Source: Ammoniphilus sp. CFH 90114 (GTDB taxonomy: Bacteria; Bacillota; Bacilli; Aneurinibacillales; RAOX-1). From it: DNA of 64,000 bases. Of the stretch, positions 53,176 to 61,759 are shown piece after piece (the first letter of the stretch is position 1; each line of letters starts with the position of its first letter). The translations under genes were made by a program, and so were the position numbers. The notes under the pieces are model-generated. The model was given only the letters and a program-made list of their open reading frames with translations, was not told the DNA's origin and did no database searches. Location of the stretch: NCBI RefSeq assembly GCF_004123195.1, contig NZ_SDLI01000009.1, positions 1 to 64,000 on the forward strand. The letters are read 5' to 3'.

Positions 53176-54471
53176 TTACATATTCTTGATTAGTTCATCT
53201 CCGAACTCGGAGGCCTTCAACTCAGTGGCACCTTCCATTAAACGAGCGAAGTCATAAGTAACTCGCTTGCTCGAGATTGTCTTCTCGATAGAATTAATGA
53301 TAAGGTCAGCTGCCTCTGTCCAACCAAGGTGACGAAGCATCATCTCACCAGATAAGATGACAGAAGAAGGGTTAACTTTATCTAATCCAGCATATTTAGG
53401 AGCTGTACCATGAGTCGCTTCGAAGATTGCATGCCCGGTTACATAGTTTACGTTTGCACCTGGTGCAATACCGATTCCACCTACTTGAGCTGCAAGTGCA
53501 TCAGAGATATAATCTCCGTTCAAGTTCAAAGTGGCAACAACATCGTATTCCGCAGGACGAGTAAGAATCTGTTGTAAGAAAGCGTCAGCGATGACATCCT
53601 TCACAATGATCTTTCCTGCTGCTTCAGCATCAGATTGAGCCTTGTTTGCCGCATCTGTTCCCTGCTCATCCTTAATACGGTCATATTGAGCCCAAGTGAA
53701 TACCTTGTCGGCGAACTCAGCTTCAGCTAGCTCATAACCCCAAGTCTTGAAAGCTCCTTCAGTAAACTTCATGATGTTACCTTTATGAACAAGAGTTACA
53801 CTCTTACGGTTGTTATCAATAGCATACTGGATAGCTGCACGTACTAAACGGCTAGTCCCTTCCTTAGAAACAGGCTTGATACCAAGACCAGAAGTTTCTG
53901 GGAAACGAATTTTCTTGACTCCCATCTCATTCTGTAAGAAAGCAAGAACTTTCTTCACCTCTTCAGATCCTTCAGCCCACTCGATACCTGCATAGATATC
54001 CTCTGTGTTCTCACGGAAGATCACCATGTCTGTAAGTTCAGGATGCTTCACCGGAGACGGAACTCCTTCAAAGTATTGAACAGGACGAAGGCATGCATAT
54101 AGATCTAACTCTTGACGAAGAGCAACGTTAATAGAGCGGATTCCTCCACCAACCGGAGTTGTTAAAGGTCCTTTAATAGCAACCAAGTATTCTGTGACCG
54201 CAGTCAAAGTATCTTGAGGCAACCATTCACCATAGGCGTTATAGGCTTTTTCTCCAGCAAATACTTCATACCAAGCGATCTTCTTTTCACCATTATATGC
54301 CTTTTCTACTGCTGCATCTAGAACTCGAACAGAAGCGTTCCAGATATCTGGGCCTGTTCCATCCCCTTCAATGAAAGGAATGATAGGATTGTTTGGTACA
54401 TTTAACTTTCCGTTCTCAACTGTAATTTTCTCTCCACTTGTGGGCATCTCATAGCGTTGAAATAATGACAC
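53176..54471 (-). CDS. icd: Isocitrate dehydrogenase (NADP)
   Basis: Encodes 431 residues. [15 protein letters not shown], the substrate loop around [20 protein letters not shown] and the metal-site region [20 protein letters not shown] are typical of bacterial NADP-Icd. It oxidises isocitrate to 2-oxoglutarate. The start is GTG (54469-54471), 7 nt after AGGAGG. The citZ gene that precedes icd in B. subtilis is not here; a DUF441 gene lies upstream instead. Confidence 0.96.
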   Translation of the reverse strand: MSLFQRYEMPTSGEKITVENGKLNVPNNPIIPFIEGDGTGPDIWNASVRVLDAAVEKAYNGEKKIAWYEVFAGEKAYNAYGEWLPQDTLTAVTEYLVAIKGPLTTPVGGGIRSINVALRQELDLYACLRPVQYFEGVPSPVKHPELTDMVIFRENTEDIYAGIEWAEGSEEVKKVLAFLQNEMGVKKIRFPETSGLGIKPVSKEGTSRLVRAAIQYAIDNNRKSVTLVHKGNIMKFTEGAFKTWGYELAEAEFADKVFTWAQYDRIKDEQGTDAANKAQSDAEAAGKIIVKDVIADAFLQQILTRPAEYDVVATLNLNGDYISDALAAQVGGIGIAPGANVNYVTGHAIFEATHGTAPKYAGLDKVNPSSVILSGEMMLRHLGWTEAADLIINSIEKTISSKRVTYDFARLMEGATELKASEFGDELIKNM

Positions 54472-54612
54472 CTTTACCCCTCCTAAATATGTATACTTGT
54501 TGTTGAAGCATATTAAAGCATTGTGAAGAACTCCTGAAAATTCACCACAATGGCTTTTACGGGTGTGAATGTATTGCTGAATGGCTATTCATTTAAAATA
54601 AAGCACTTCATA

Positions 54613-54641
54613 ATTATAGAATAATTAGCTACTTTTGTGAA
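54613..54641 (-). promoter_or_regulatory. Sigma-A promoter of icd-mdh
   Basis: TTCACA (54636-54641), a 17-nt spacer and TATAAT (54613-54618) on the minus strand. This leaves a leader of about 135 nt before icd with no further element I can name. Confidence 0.7.
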
Positions 54642-54644
54642 TGA

Positions 54645-55121
54645 CTATCTAAAAAATTGACTGAACAGGTTGTAACCTTGAATAAAAAAGGCAGCCAACC
54701 CAGCAGCTATCAATGGTCCTACGGGTATGCCCTTGAACAATGAAACACTAAGTATCGTTCCCGCCACAATGGCCGTAGTTATAGTTGGATTATCCTTCAA
54801 GAGCGAGATCCCTGGAATAGGGATAACCGCAGCAACTATCCCTGCTACTAACGCAATAACACCGGCTGGTGATGTAACCGACTGCCATAATTCTTGGAAA
54901 CCTATCGCTCCAGTGGCTATAGGAACCAATACAGCAATCATGAGAATGGTCACTCCCCAATTAATTCCATTCTTCTGCAACGGTGGGAATATCCACTTAT
55001 CTAGATGAAATAGCTTCATGGCAATAAGGACAGAAGAGGCAATCACTATGGATTGATTCTTTCCAATAAGCCCAATTACTAATAAGACCAGCAGAAGGAG
55101 ATAAGGTTGAACGCTTAACAC
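54645..55121 (-). CDS. ytwI: DUF441 family membrane protein (YtwI-like)
   Basis: Encodes 158 residues with four or five hydrophobic segments and Gly/Pro-rich connections (IPIPGISLLKDNPTITTAIVAGTILS), as in DUF441. B. subtilis ytwI also sits next to ytvI near icd. Function unknown. The start is GTG at 55119-55121; an in-frame stop two codons upstream rules out an earlier one, although the GGAGG is 12 nt away. Confidence 0.8.
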   Translation of the reverse strand: MLSVQPYLLLLVLLVIGLIGKNQSIVIASSVLIAMKLFHLDKWIFPPLQKNGINWGVTILMIAVLVPIATGAIGFQELWQSVTSPAGVIALVAGIVAAVIPIPGISLLKDNPTITTAIVAGTILSVSLFKGIPVGPLIAAGLAAFFIQGYNLFSQFFR

Positions 55122-55276
55122 TGCTCATTCTCTCCTCCTTTCTATTTTCCAATTCCATTACACCAAATATTGCTTTCTTAACCTTATTTATCATAACCTA
55201 AGGGTAGAAAGATTGGAAAGACTTCATTTTACCATTTTTGGTCAAAATGAGTAATAAACGAAAAGGAGTTGTTTCT

Positions 55277-56404
55277 ATGGAACAACATTGGAAAACAACA
55301 GTTTTCCAACTCATTCGACTATTTATTGTCCTATTTTTTATTGTGGCTGCGATTTGGTTATTAGGTTTTGTTATACCCTTAATATATCCTTTTATTATAG
55401 GACTCATTATTGCGTTAATCATAAACCGACCTGTTAATGCCCTCGAAGGAAAGACAAAATTGCCACGTTGGGCAGCCGTATCGATTGTCTTAGTCTTCTT
55501 AATCGTTATTGTTTTTGGAGCCTTCACTCTGCTGATTACGCAATTAGTAATTGAGATTACCCATCTAATTGCTCTTATGCCTGTTTATATTCAAGATGCG
55601 ACAAACTACCTTAATCAGTTTATTACTCAAGAGATTGTCACTAATTTTTACGATAACATTCAACATTACTATCAGTCTTTAGATGAGGGTTACAAAGAAA
55701 AAATCGGAGAAAACATTGGTCTTGGTTTAACAAAAATAGCTGCTGCAGGAACATTTCTTGTCAATTCTTTGCTAAATGGATTGCAAATTTTTCTCACATC
55801 GCTGCCCAATGCAGCAACTGTTCTAGTCATTTCATTGCTTGCTGCTTTCTTTATCAGTAATGATTTTTATCGCCTAAAACATAAAATTGCTAATTGGCTT
55901 CCTCAGGTTTTTAAGGCCAGGCTTGCTGTTATCTTCAATGACTTGAAGAAGGCCTTGTTTGGCTTTGTAAAGGCTCAAGTAACACTTGTAAGCATTACCG
56001 GCTTTATTGTGGTCATTGGTTTAATTGTCTTAAGGGTGGAATATGCCTTTACGATTGGAATCATCACAGGAATATTGGACTTGCTTCCCCTCCTTGGTAC
56101 AGGTTTTGTGTTTGTCCCTTGGATCATCTATTTATTTATTAAAGGGAACTTCAGTCTTGTCATCGGACTCTCTATTTTGTATGGAATCGTTATCGTTCAG
56201 AGGCAGATTATGGAACCTAAAATCGTCGCTGAAAACATTGGCTTAGATCCCCTTGTCACTCTTATTTCACTTTTTGTCGGTCTGAAATTATTTGGGGTAG
56301 CTGGCTTAATCCTAGGCCCCGTAACGGTTGTCATTCTTAATGCCTTGATTAATGCGCACGTATTCGAAGATCTATGGAAGTATATTAAAGGTGAACCTAT
56401 ATAA
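55277..56404 (+). CDS. ytvI: AI-2E family transporter / sporulation membrane protein YtvI
   Basis: Encodes 375 residues with an N-terminal pair of helices, a central soluble section (about 95-150) and about six C-terminal helices. Features such as LLPLLGTGFVFVPWIIY and LGPVTVVILNALI belong to the AI-2E transport superfamily; YtvI is the sporulation-linked member. The ATG at 55277 is 8 nt after AAAAGGAG; the longer frame back to 55238 has no ribosome site. It is divergent from the DUF441 gene, as in Bacillus. Confidence 0.85.
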   Translation: MEQHWKTTVFQLIRLFIVLFFIVAAIWLLGFVIPLIYPFIIGLIIALIINRPVNALEGKTKLPRWAAVSIVLVFLIVIVFGAFTLLITQLVIEITHLIALMPVYIQDATNYLNQFITQEIVTNFYDNIQHYYQSLDEGYKEKIGENIGLGLTKIAAAGTFLVNSLLNGLQIFLTSLPNAATVLVISLLAAFFISNDFYRLKHKIANWLPQVFKARLAVIFNDLKKALFGFVKAQVTLVSITGFIVVIGLIVLRVEYAFTIGIITGILDLLPLLGTGFVFVPWIIYLFIKGNFSLVIGLSILYGIVIVQRQIMEPKIVAENIGLDPLVTLISLFVGLKLFGVAGLILGPVTVVILNALINAHVFEDLWKYIKGEPI

Positions 56405-56409
56405 AGCAT

Positions 56410-56441
56410 AAGGAGAATGGACAATTAGCTCCATTCTCCTT
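56410..56441. terminator. Hairpin between ytvI and the small lipoprotein gene
   Basis: AAGGAGAATGGA and its complement form a 12-bp stem with an 8-nt loop at the convergence of two genes. There is no good T run on either side, so it may slow or protect RNA ends rather than act as a classic terminator. Confidence 0.5.
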
Positions 56442-56447
56442 GCGCAT

Positions 56448-56681
56448 TTATCGGGCTCTCAACTGTTGTGCCTTCATAAAAGGACTATCATGAATGTTAT
56501 CTAGATCAGGGTCATTTACCGTGCGGTAATCATAAGGATTTTGATAGGGTTGGTCTGTGTACGTTTGATTATTATTTTGGGTCGTGGCTCGACCGTCCGC
56601 ATAACCGCATGAGGTTAGACTTACTGCGAAGAGTAGGAAGGTAAAGACCATCATCCCCATTTTTGAGCTTGTAGGCAACAT
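56448..56681 (-). CDS. Small lipoprotein, unknown function
   Basis: Encodes 77 residues. A signal peptide ends in the lipobox SLTSC (Cys about 25), followed by an Asn/Gln/Tyr-rich mature part (TQNNNQTYTDQPYQNPYDYR). No family is recognised. GGAGG lies 7 nt before the ATG. It is divergent from the DUF1657 gene and close to DUF421/DUF4363, all spore-linked families, so a spore-coat or germination role is possible but unproven. Confidence 0.75.
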   Translation of the reverse strand: MLPTSSKMGMMVFTFLLFAVSLTSCGYADGRATTQNNNQTYTDQPYQNPYDYRTVNDPDLDNIHDSPFMKAQQLRAR

Positions 56682-56796
56682 ATGCTCACCTCCTGACTCT
56701 TAGTTTGCTTATCAAGGAAGGAGTCTATATTGCTGGTTTATTCCAATGCTAAAAATACGCTGATACAAGCAAACTAATCCTGGAGGTGGTTCATAG

Positions 56797-57003
56797 ATGA
56801 CAGTAGGTACCAAAATTCAGCAAACCCTTGCTAGTGCAGAAGGAGTTAAGGCCAACCTTACCTCATTTGCGCTAGAAACCAATGATCAACAGGCCAAACA
56901 AATGTATAGTCAGTTAGCCCAATCGATGGAAAATATCGTTACCACTCTAAAGGATCGGGTAAGTTACGTGGAGCAACAAGAACCCCAATATAAACAGCAA
57001 TAA
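56797..57003 (+). CDS. DUF1657 protein
   Basis: Encodes 68 residues with the DUF1657 pattern MTVGTKIQQTLASAEGVKANLTSFALET and a C-terminal EQQEPQYKQQ. The domain is common in spoVA and spoVA2mob operons of spore formers. GGAGG precedes the ATG by about 10 nt. It is monocistronic and convergent with the DUF4363 gene. I could not place a convincing sigma-G promoter. Confidence 0.88.
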   Translation: MTVGTKIQQTLASAEGVKANLTSFALETNDQQAKQMYSQLAQSMENIVTTLKDRVSYVEQQEPQYKQQ

Positions 57004-57031
57004 TTAATTAGGGGCCCATGCCCCTAGTTTG

Positions 57032-57391
57032 CTATAGACTAGCAAGGGTTTGCCAAAGCTGTTTTAATCTTTCTACTTCAGCTAAAGCCACCGTCTTATC
57101 TTCCTCCTTGACATAGACCTTAAATTGTTCGATGGCAATGTCCATCTGTGTCATTTCATCTGAGCTCGCATTTAGACTAATTCTTTTTCGGATTGACCCC
57201 CACCCATCAGATAGTTCATTGCCAATTTTTTGGGCTTCTCTCCAATTATCTTTTGAAATTTCTTTCTCAGCCTTTAAAATCCAACTTTTTATATCTTGCT
57301 GTTCGGTCATAGGTACCTTAAATGGATTCACACAAGACACTAACAACATTAATAGAACAAGTAATATGCTTAATCTCCTCAAGGTGATCAC
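57032..57391 (-). CDS. DUF4363 lipoprotein-like protein
   Basis: Encodes 119 residues: an N-terminal hydrophobic signal ending in LLVSC (a possible lipobox, Cys about 20) and a helical, charged domain with conserved Trp (DIKSWILKAEKEISKDNW), as in DUF4363. It starts with GTG immediately after the DUF421 stop codon, with no strong ribosome site, so it is translationally coupled to DUF421. Confidence 0.78.
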   Translation of the reverse strand: MITLRRLSILLVLLMLLVSCVNPFKVPMTEQQDIKSWILKAEKEISKDNWREAQKIGNELSDGWGSIRKRISLNASSDEMTQMDIAIEQFKVYVKEEDKTVALAEVERLKQLWQTLASL

Positions 57392-58267
57392 CTAACTCTT
57401 AACTTTGGAAATATGAGTTTCCACTTGACGAATCATTTTATCTAGTTGCCGTTTCATTTTATAATAATCCTTCTTCACTTTTTCATCCTCCGTAAGTAAG
57501 CTGAATTGATGAAAGTCTGCATGCAATTGATAAAATTGACTTAAGATATGCTCATATCCAGGATTTAAGTTTTCTCTCCAATCCTCCTTGCGGTCAACAA
57601 AGAATTGATCATGGCTATCAAGTTGGGCAAGGAATACTTCCTTTTCATCTTGTATTCCTTGTTCTCTAAGCTTACCTATAAGCCATGTTCTGTCCAACCC
57701 AGCTTCTATCAGCGCTTGTGAGTTGACGACCCCATCTTTAATAAAGGTGATAGAGTTTTGTTCACTACGTACAGGAAGATTCATATCACTTGCGGTTAAA
57801 GGCCTCTTATTCGACTTAGGCATAACACTTAATTGGCCATTCACTTCCATAATGGCAAATTCCACATCAGCTACTGCAAAAATATTTTTTTGACGTAATA
57901 ACATCATGAGCTGGTCTAAATCAAGACGTTCTTTACGCAAGTTATGGTCGACGATACGCCCGTTTCGAATAAGAACCCTAGGTTCTCCTTGAATATATCT
58001 TCTCATTATCGGACTCTTCAAGCCAATGATAGCGAAGGCAATGGGGATAACCGCCCAAACTGCCATTCCAAATATTCCATTCATTGATTGAATATCCAGT
58101 TCTATCGACATTGCAGAAGCGATAGAACCAATTGTGATGCCAACTAAATACTCAAATACAGTCAGCTGAGACAATTGTTGTTTCCCAATTAGCCTAGTAA
58201 AGAAAAAAAGGATAAAAAAGGCAGCTAAAGAACGTATAAGTACTAACATGGTTATCGACACGGACAT
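57392..58267 (-). CDS. DUF421 (YetF-family) membrane protein
   Basis: Encodes 291 residues. Three N-terminal helices (about 5-85) with FFFTRLIGKQQLSQLTVFEYLVGITIGSIAS precede the DUF421 domain (ESxxRxGE-like: GEPRVLIRNGRIVDHNLRKERLD), then a YetF-type C-terminal extension (about 190-285). YetF proteins occur in spoVA2mob operons, and this copy pairs with DUF4363 and, opposite, DUF1657. Molecular function is unknown. Confidence 0.87.
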   Translation of the reverse strand: MSVSITMLVLIRSLAAFFILFFFTRLIGKQQLSQLTVFEYLVGITIGSIASAMSIELDIQSMNGIFGMAVWAVIPIAFAIIGLKSPIMRRYIQGEPRVLIRNGRIVDHNLRKERLDLDQLMMLLRQKNIFAVADVEFAIMEVNGQLSVMPKSNKRPLTASDMNLPVRSEQNSITFIKDGVVNSQALIEAGLDRTWLIGKLREQGIQDEKEVFLAQLDSHDQFFVDRKEDWRENLNPGYEHILSQFYQLHADFHQFSLLTEDEKVKKDYYKMKRQLDKMIRQVETHISKVKS

Positions 58268-58341
58268 CTCACCTCACTTTAATATCCTTCCCTATATTTG
58301 TGTCATATTTCCAATAGTTTTCCCCTTATTTTTCTCAACTC

Positions 58342-58370
58342 AAAAAAAAAGACCTCTCTAATGAGAAGTC
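58342..58370 (-). terminator. Terminator after the thioesterase gene
   Basis: GACTTCTC pairs with GAGAGGTC around ATTA, then nine T residues on the minus strand. It ends the operon that includes accA and the thioesterase. Confidence 0.87.
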
Positions 58371-58382
58371 TTCAAAATAGCT

Positions 58383-58802
58383 TTATTCGATGCCATCAAT
58401 AATCATGCGATACAGCTCTGGCATCTTTGATCTTAGGTTTACAGGCTTGAGATCTGTAGTTGCAAAGACGTGTTGTGTCCATCCCTCAGCCAACAATTGA
58501 TCATCCTTAACGCGCTTAACCTGATATTTAAACGTCAGTCGAACACCCTTAAGCTCACTCACGGTTGTCTCAACTTTTAACTCGTCTTCATATTTCGCCG
58601 CTTGTATGTATTTACATTGAACTTCCAAAACCGGCAGCAAGATGCCCATCTGCTCCAGATGAGAATAAGAAATACCTAGCTCTCTAATGTAATCGGTCCT
58701 TCCAATCTCAAACCACACTAAGTAATTCGCATGATAGACTACCTTCATTTGGTCTGTCTCTTGATATCTTACTCTTACCCTTGATTCCACTGTTCTTGGC
58801 AT
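58383..58802 (-). CDS. Acyl-CoA thioesterase, YbgC/4HBT hot-dog family
   Basis: Encodes 139 residues of the hot-dog fold. RYQETDQMKVVYHANYLVWFEIGR (about 13-36) is the catalytic-helix signature, where the Asp is the key residue. Such enzymes hydrolyse acyl- or aryl-CoA thioesters; the substrate is unknown. GAGGAG lies about 10 nt before the ATG. It follows accA by 76 nt in the same direction, a fatty-acid context. In B. subtilis pfkA and pyk occupy this place. Confidence 0.88.
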   Translation of the reverse strand: MPRTVESRVRVRYQETDQMKVVYHANYLVWFEIGRTDYIRELGISYSHLEQMGILLPVLEVQCKYIQAAKYEDELKVETTVSELKGVRLTFKYQVKRVKDDQLLAEGWTQHVFATTDLKPVNLRSKMPELYRMIIDGIE

Positions 58803-58878
58803 GCTCTCTCTACTCCTCTACTAAAAAGATAAAACCAAGCCCAATTTTTTAGGACCTGGTCGAATCTCTCTTAACACC

Positions 58879-59844
58879 TTAATTATTAATAAGAGTCGTA
58901 AATTGACCCATAGATGCAAATTTCTCATAGCGTTCTTTCTTTAACTCATCAGCAGACTTCGTTTTTAGTTCCTTTAAATGAACCAGTATGGCTTCCTTCA
59001 TCAGCTCAGCCTGCTTCGAAACCTCTCTGTGCGCTCCGCCAAAAGGTTCAGGAATAATCGCATCAATAACCCCTAATTCCTTAAGATCTTTAGCGGTAAT
59101 CTTCATATGCTCAGCTGCTCTCTGCGCTAAGCTCGAATCCTTCCAAAGGAGAGCCGCTGCTCCTTCTGGGGAAATGACAGAGTAAAAGGAGTTCTCTAGC
59201 ATAAGGATTCGATTACCCATACCAAGAGCAAGGGCCCCACCGCTTCCGCCTTCTCCTGTCACGATGCAGATAATCGGTACCGATAGACCAGCCATCTCCC
59301 TTAAATTTCGGGCAATCGCTTCACTCTGACCTCTCTCCTCCGCTGCAATCCCTGGATATGCTCCTGGAGTGTTGATTAAACAGATAATCGGGCGGTTAAA
59401 TTTATCCGCTTGATGCATTAGACGGAGAGCTTTTCTATAACCTTCAGGGTGCGGCATCCCAAAGTTTCTAGCAATATTATCTTTGGTATCCTTCCCCTTC
59501 TGATGACCAATAATGGTAATCGGCTGCCCTTCTAGTTTAGCAATTCCGCCAACAATAGCTGCATCATCTCCGAAAACTCGGTCACCATGGAGCTCTATAA
59601 AATCAGTGCAAAGATACTTAATATAATCAAGTGTCGTAGGTCTTTCCGGGTGACGGGCGATTTGGACTCGTTGCCATGGAGTAAGGTTACCGTAGATTTC
59701 CTTTTGAAGAGCACGGGCTTTTTCCTCCAGCTTTGCAATTTCATCTGTAAAATCTATTCCCTTTTCCTCTGTAAACTTACGTAACTCCGCTATTTTATTC
59801 TGCAATTCTACAAGGGGCTTCTCAAACTGCAAATCACCAGCCAT
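58879..59844 (-). CDS. accA: Acetyl-CoA carboxylase carboxyltransferase subunit alpha
   Basis: Encodes 321 residues. The coiled N terminus ([32 protein letters not shown]) precedes the carboxyltransferase fold with [19 protein letters not shown] and [20 protein letters not shown]. With AccD it transfers carboxyl from biotin to acetyl-CoA, giving malonyl-CoA. Its ATG overlaps the accD stop (TAATG). Confidence 0.97.
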   Translation of the reverse strand: MAGDLQFEKPLVELQNKIAELRKFTEEKGIDFTDEIAKLEEKARALQKEIYGNLTPWQRVQIARHPERPTTLDYIKYLCTDFIELHGDRVFGDDAAIVGGIAKLEGQPITIIGHQKGKDTKDNIARNFGMPHPEGYRKALRLMHQADKFNRPIICLINTPGAYPGIAAEERGQSEAIARNLREMAGLSVPIICIVTGEGGSGGALALGMGNRILMLENSFYSVISPEGAAALLWKDSSLAQRAAEHMKITAKDLKELGVIDAIIPEPFGGAHREVSKQAELMKEAILVHLKELKTKSADELKKERYEKFASMGQFTTLINN

Positions 59845-60725
59845 TAGATCTTCCCCCTTACCGTATGAATGTCTAGAATCTTGCCGAGGAAGTTTCTCAT
59901 ATCCTTGCGATGAACAACCTGATCAAGCTGGCCGTGCTGGAGAAGAAACTCTGCCGTTTGAAAATCCTTCGGGAGCTCCTGACGAATGGTTTGTTCTATA
60001 ATTCGACGTCCTGCAAACCCGATAAGCGCCCCTGGCTCGGCTAAATTATAATCTCCTAACGTAGCAAAGCTTGCAGAAACCCCACCCGTCGTGGGATTCG
60101 TCATGATCGAAATAAATAAACCACGCTCTTCATGGAGTTTTGCAAGACCTGCGCTTGTTTTCGCCATCTGCATCAGACTAAGCACACCTTCCTGCATTCT
60201 CGCTCCCCCGGAAGCGGAAAACAGAATAAAAGGGTATTTTTTCTCAATAGCTCTTTCAATGGCTCTAAAAATCTTTTCGCCAACAACCGAACCCATACTC
60301 CCCATACGGAAGCGCGAATCCATTACCCCAATGACTACAGGATGACCCATAATTGTCCCTTCTCCTGTTAATACTGCTTCATTGAGATTCGTCTTCTCCA
60401 TATCCTTCTCTACCTTATCTAAGTAGTCAGGGAAGGATAAGGGATCTACTGAAATCATATCACTATCATACTCAAAGAAATGACCTTCATCTAAGGTCGC
60501 ATGAATACGTTCGAAGGAGTTCATGGCAAAATGATGACCACATGAAGAACATACCTTCAAATTCTTCTCTAATTCTTTTGTATAAGAAATGGAACCGCAC
60601 TGGGTACATTTGACCATTAGTCCTTCCGGAATTTCCTTCTTTTCCACGGGAGATGGTTGTTCTGTAGTCAGAGGGCTAGAAATCGTTGCGTACTTCTTTC
60701 TCTTATAAAAGATATCTTTTAACAA
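59844..60725 (-). CDS. accD: Acetyl-CoA carboxylase carboxyltransferase subunit beta
   Basis: Encodes about 293 residues. A zinc finger ([23 protein letters not shown], cysteines about 40-62) precedes the crotonase-like domain with [21 protein letters not shown] and [12 protein letters not shown]. The frame opens at a GTG three codons earlier that touches the ribosome site. TTG at 60723-60725 gives MLKDIF, the Bacillus start, 7 nt after AAGAGGT. The gene is downstream of fadR and a 60-codon gene and overlaps accA. Confidence 0.95.
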   Translation of the reverse strand: MLKDIFYKRKKYATISSPLTTEQPSPVEKKEIPEGLMVKCTQCGSISYTKELEKNLKVCSSCGHHFAMNSFERIHATLDEGHFFEYDSDMISVDPLSFPDYLDKVEKDMEKTNLNEAVLTGEGTIMGHPVVIGVMDSRFRMGSMGSVVGEKIFRAIERAIEKKYPFILFSASGGARMQEGVLSLMQMAKTSAGLAKLHEERGLFISIMTNPTTGGVSASFATLGDYNLAEPGALIGFAGRRIIEQTIRQELPKDFQTAEFLLQHGQLDQVVHRKDMRNFLGKILDIHTVRGKI

Positions 60726-60767
60726 AACATACACCTCTTATCAAACGAACTCGAGGTTCGAAAGTTT

Positions 60768-60950
60768 TTACTGCAAGATAGAACTTAGAATTTCTTGAAT
60801 CTCTTCTAGTTCCGTCTCTGGAACAAGGACTTCGAAATGTTTAGACACTGACGCTTGTCTAATTTTGACTAAAAACCCTTCAGCAGTTAGCCTATCCTGG
60901 ATCTTCTCTGCCATCTTAGCGCTAGGAGCTATATAAATTACTGTCCACAT
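60768..60950 (-). CDS. Small protein, DUF2007-like signal-transducing family
   Basis: Encodes 60 residues beginning MWTVIYIAPSAKMAEKIQDRL, with a short alpha/beta pattern and the acidic C-terminal PETELEEIQEILSSI, resembling DUF2007-type small proteins. GGAGG lies 7 nt before the ATG at 60948-60950; the longer frame includes the ribosome site. It sits between fadR and accD, 14 nt after the former. A near-palindrome lies between it and accD. Confidence 0.65.
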   Translation of the reverse strand: MWTVIYIAPSAKMAEKIQDRLTAEGFLVKIRQASVSKHFEVLVPETELEEIQEILSSILQ

Positions 60951-60964
60951 TTTGGGTCCTCCCA

Positions 60965-61663
60965 TCAAAAACGTCCATCACTGATATCATGCACTAACTT
61001 GTGGGTTAGATGCTCCCTCATCCGCTCTTCGGCCTGTTCCGGATTCCGGTTTCGGATGGATTCAAGTATTCCTCTATGCTGCTCTATCATCAATTCTAAT
61101 GTGACTTCGTTGGTTAGAGAATTTTCCCTTATCGTTTTACTGTATTCTATTATGGGAATCCAGATTCGTTGCAGAACTGAATTCCTGCTGGCTCGAGCGA
61201 TAGCACGGTGAAACTCAAAGTCCTCTTCGACCGGTGAGAGTCCAGAACGTATCTTATCCTCCGCATCTAAGATAGACTGTTCCATAATTTGAATATACTT
61301 ATCATTCGCTCGCGTGCATGCTAAGCGTACGGCGTCTAGTTCTAGTATCATCCTCATCTCGGATAAATCTTTGGTGGCCTTTCTATCGCGTAATAAATAG
61401 TAACCTAGAATATCAAACAGTTTATTATGGCGGTAATGCTCGATGAAAGTCCCTTCTCCCCTTCGGGTTGTGATTAACCCTAACAGCTCGAGTGCCCTGA
61501 GTGCTTCCCGGACCGATGATCTCCCTACCTTCAGTCGTTCGGAGAGCTCCCGTTCCGAAGGAAGTTTGTCACCGGGGCGAAGATTGTCTTCTTCTACAAT
61601 TCGGTTCAATTCCAGTAATATACCATGGTAGACTTTATCCCCTGTAGAAGGACCAATTAGCAT
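60965..61663 (-). CDS. FadR-subfamily GntR transcriptional regulator
   Basis: Encodes 232 residues. The N-terminal winged helix has DKLPSERELSERLKVGRSSVREALRALELLGLI (about 33-65), and the C-terminal FCD domain carries the metal-ligand pattern of DFEFHRAIARASRN and the later HRGILESIRNR and REHLTHK. FCD regulators bind small organic or CoA ligands. A TGGTCTGACCA operator, the core known for FadR-type proteins, lies in front of the malic enzyme gene directly upstream. Together with accD-accA this implies a carbon or acyl metabolism ligand; the identity is not known. Confidence 0.9.
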   Translation of the reverse strand: MLIGPSTGDKVYHGILLELNRIVEEDNLRPGDKLPSERELSERLKVGRSSVREALRALELLGLITTRRGEGTFIEHYRHNKLFDILGYYLLRDRKATKDLSEMRMILELDAVRLACTRANDKYIQIMEQSILDAEDKIRSGLSPVEEDFEFHRAIARASRNSVLQRIWIPIIEYSKTIRENSLTNEVTLELMIEQHRGILESIRNRNPEQAEERMREHLTHKLVHDISDGRF

Positions 61664-61759
61664 AGGGACACCTCGCTTTCAAACGGAATGAAGAAATAAA
61701 TGATTAGAACAGATAACAGGAAAAGAAGGAAATCTAATGATTCCCTTACTCTTTAAACA

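Noticed and set aside
54997-55194. A 65-codon minus-strand frame starting near the DUF441 gene
   Set aside because: It overlaps the conserved DUF441 frame in another register. An ATG with a nearby GGAGG belongs to it, but the protein has no recognisable features.
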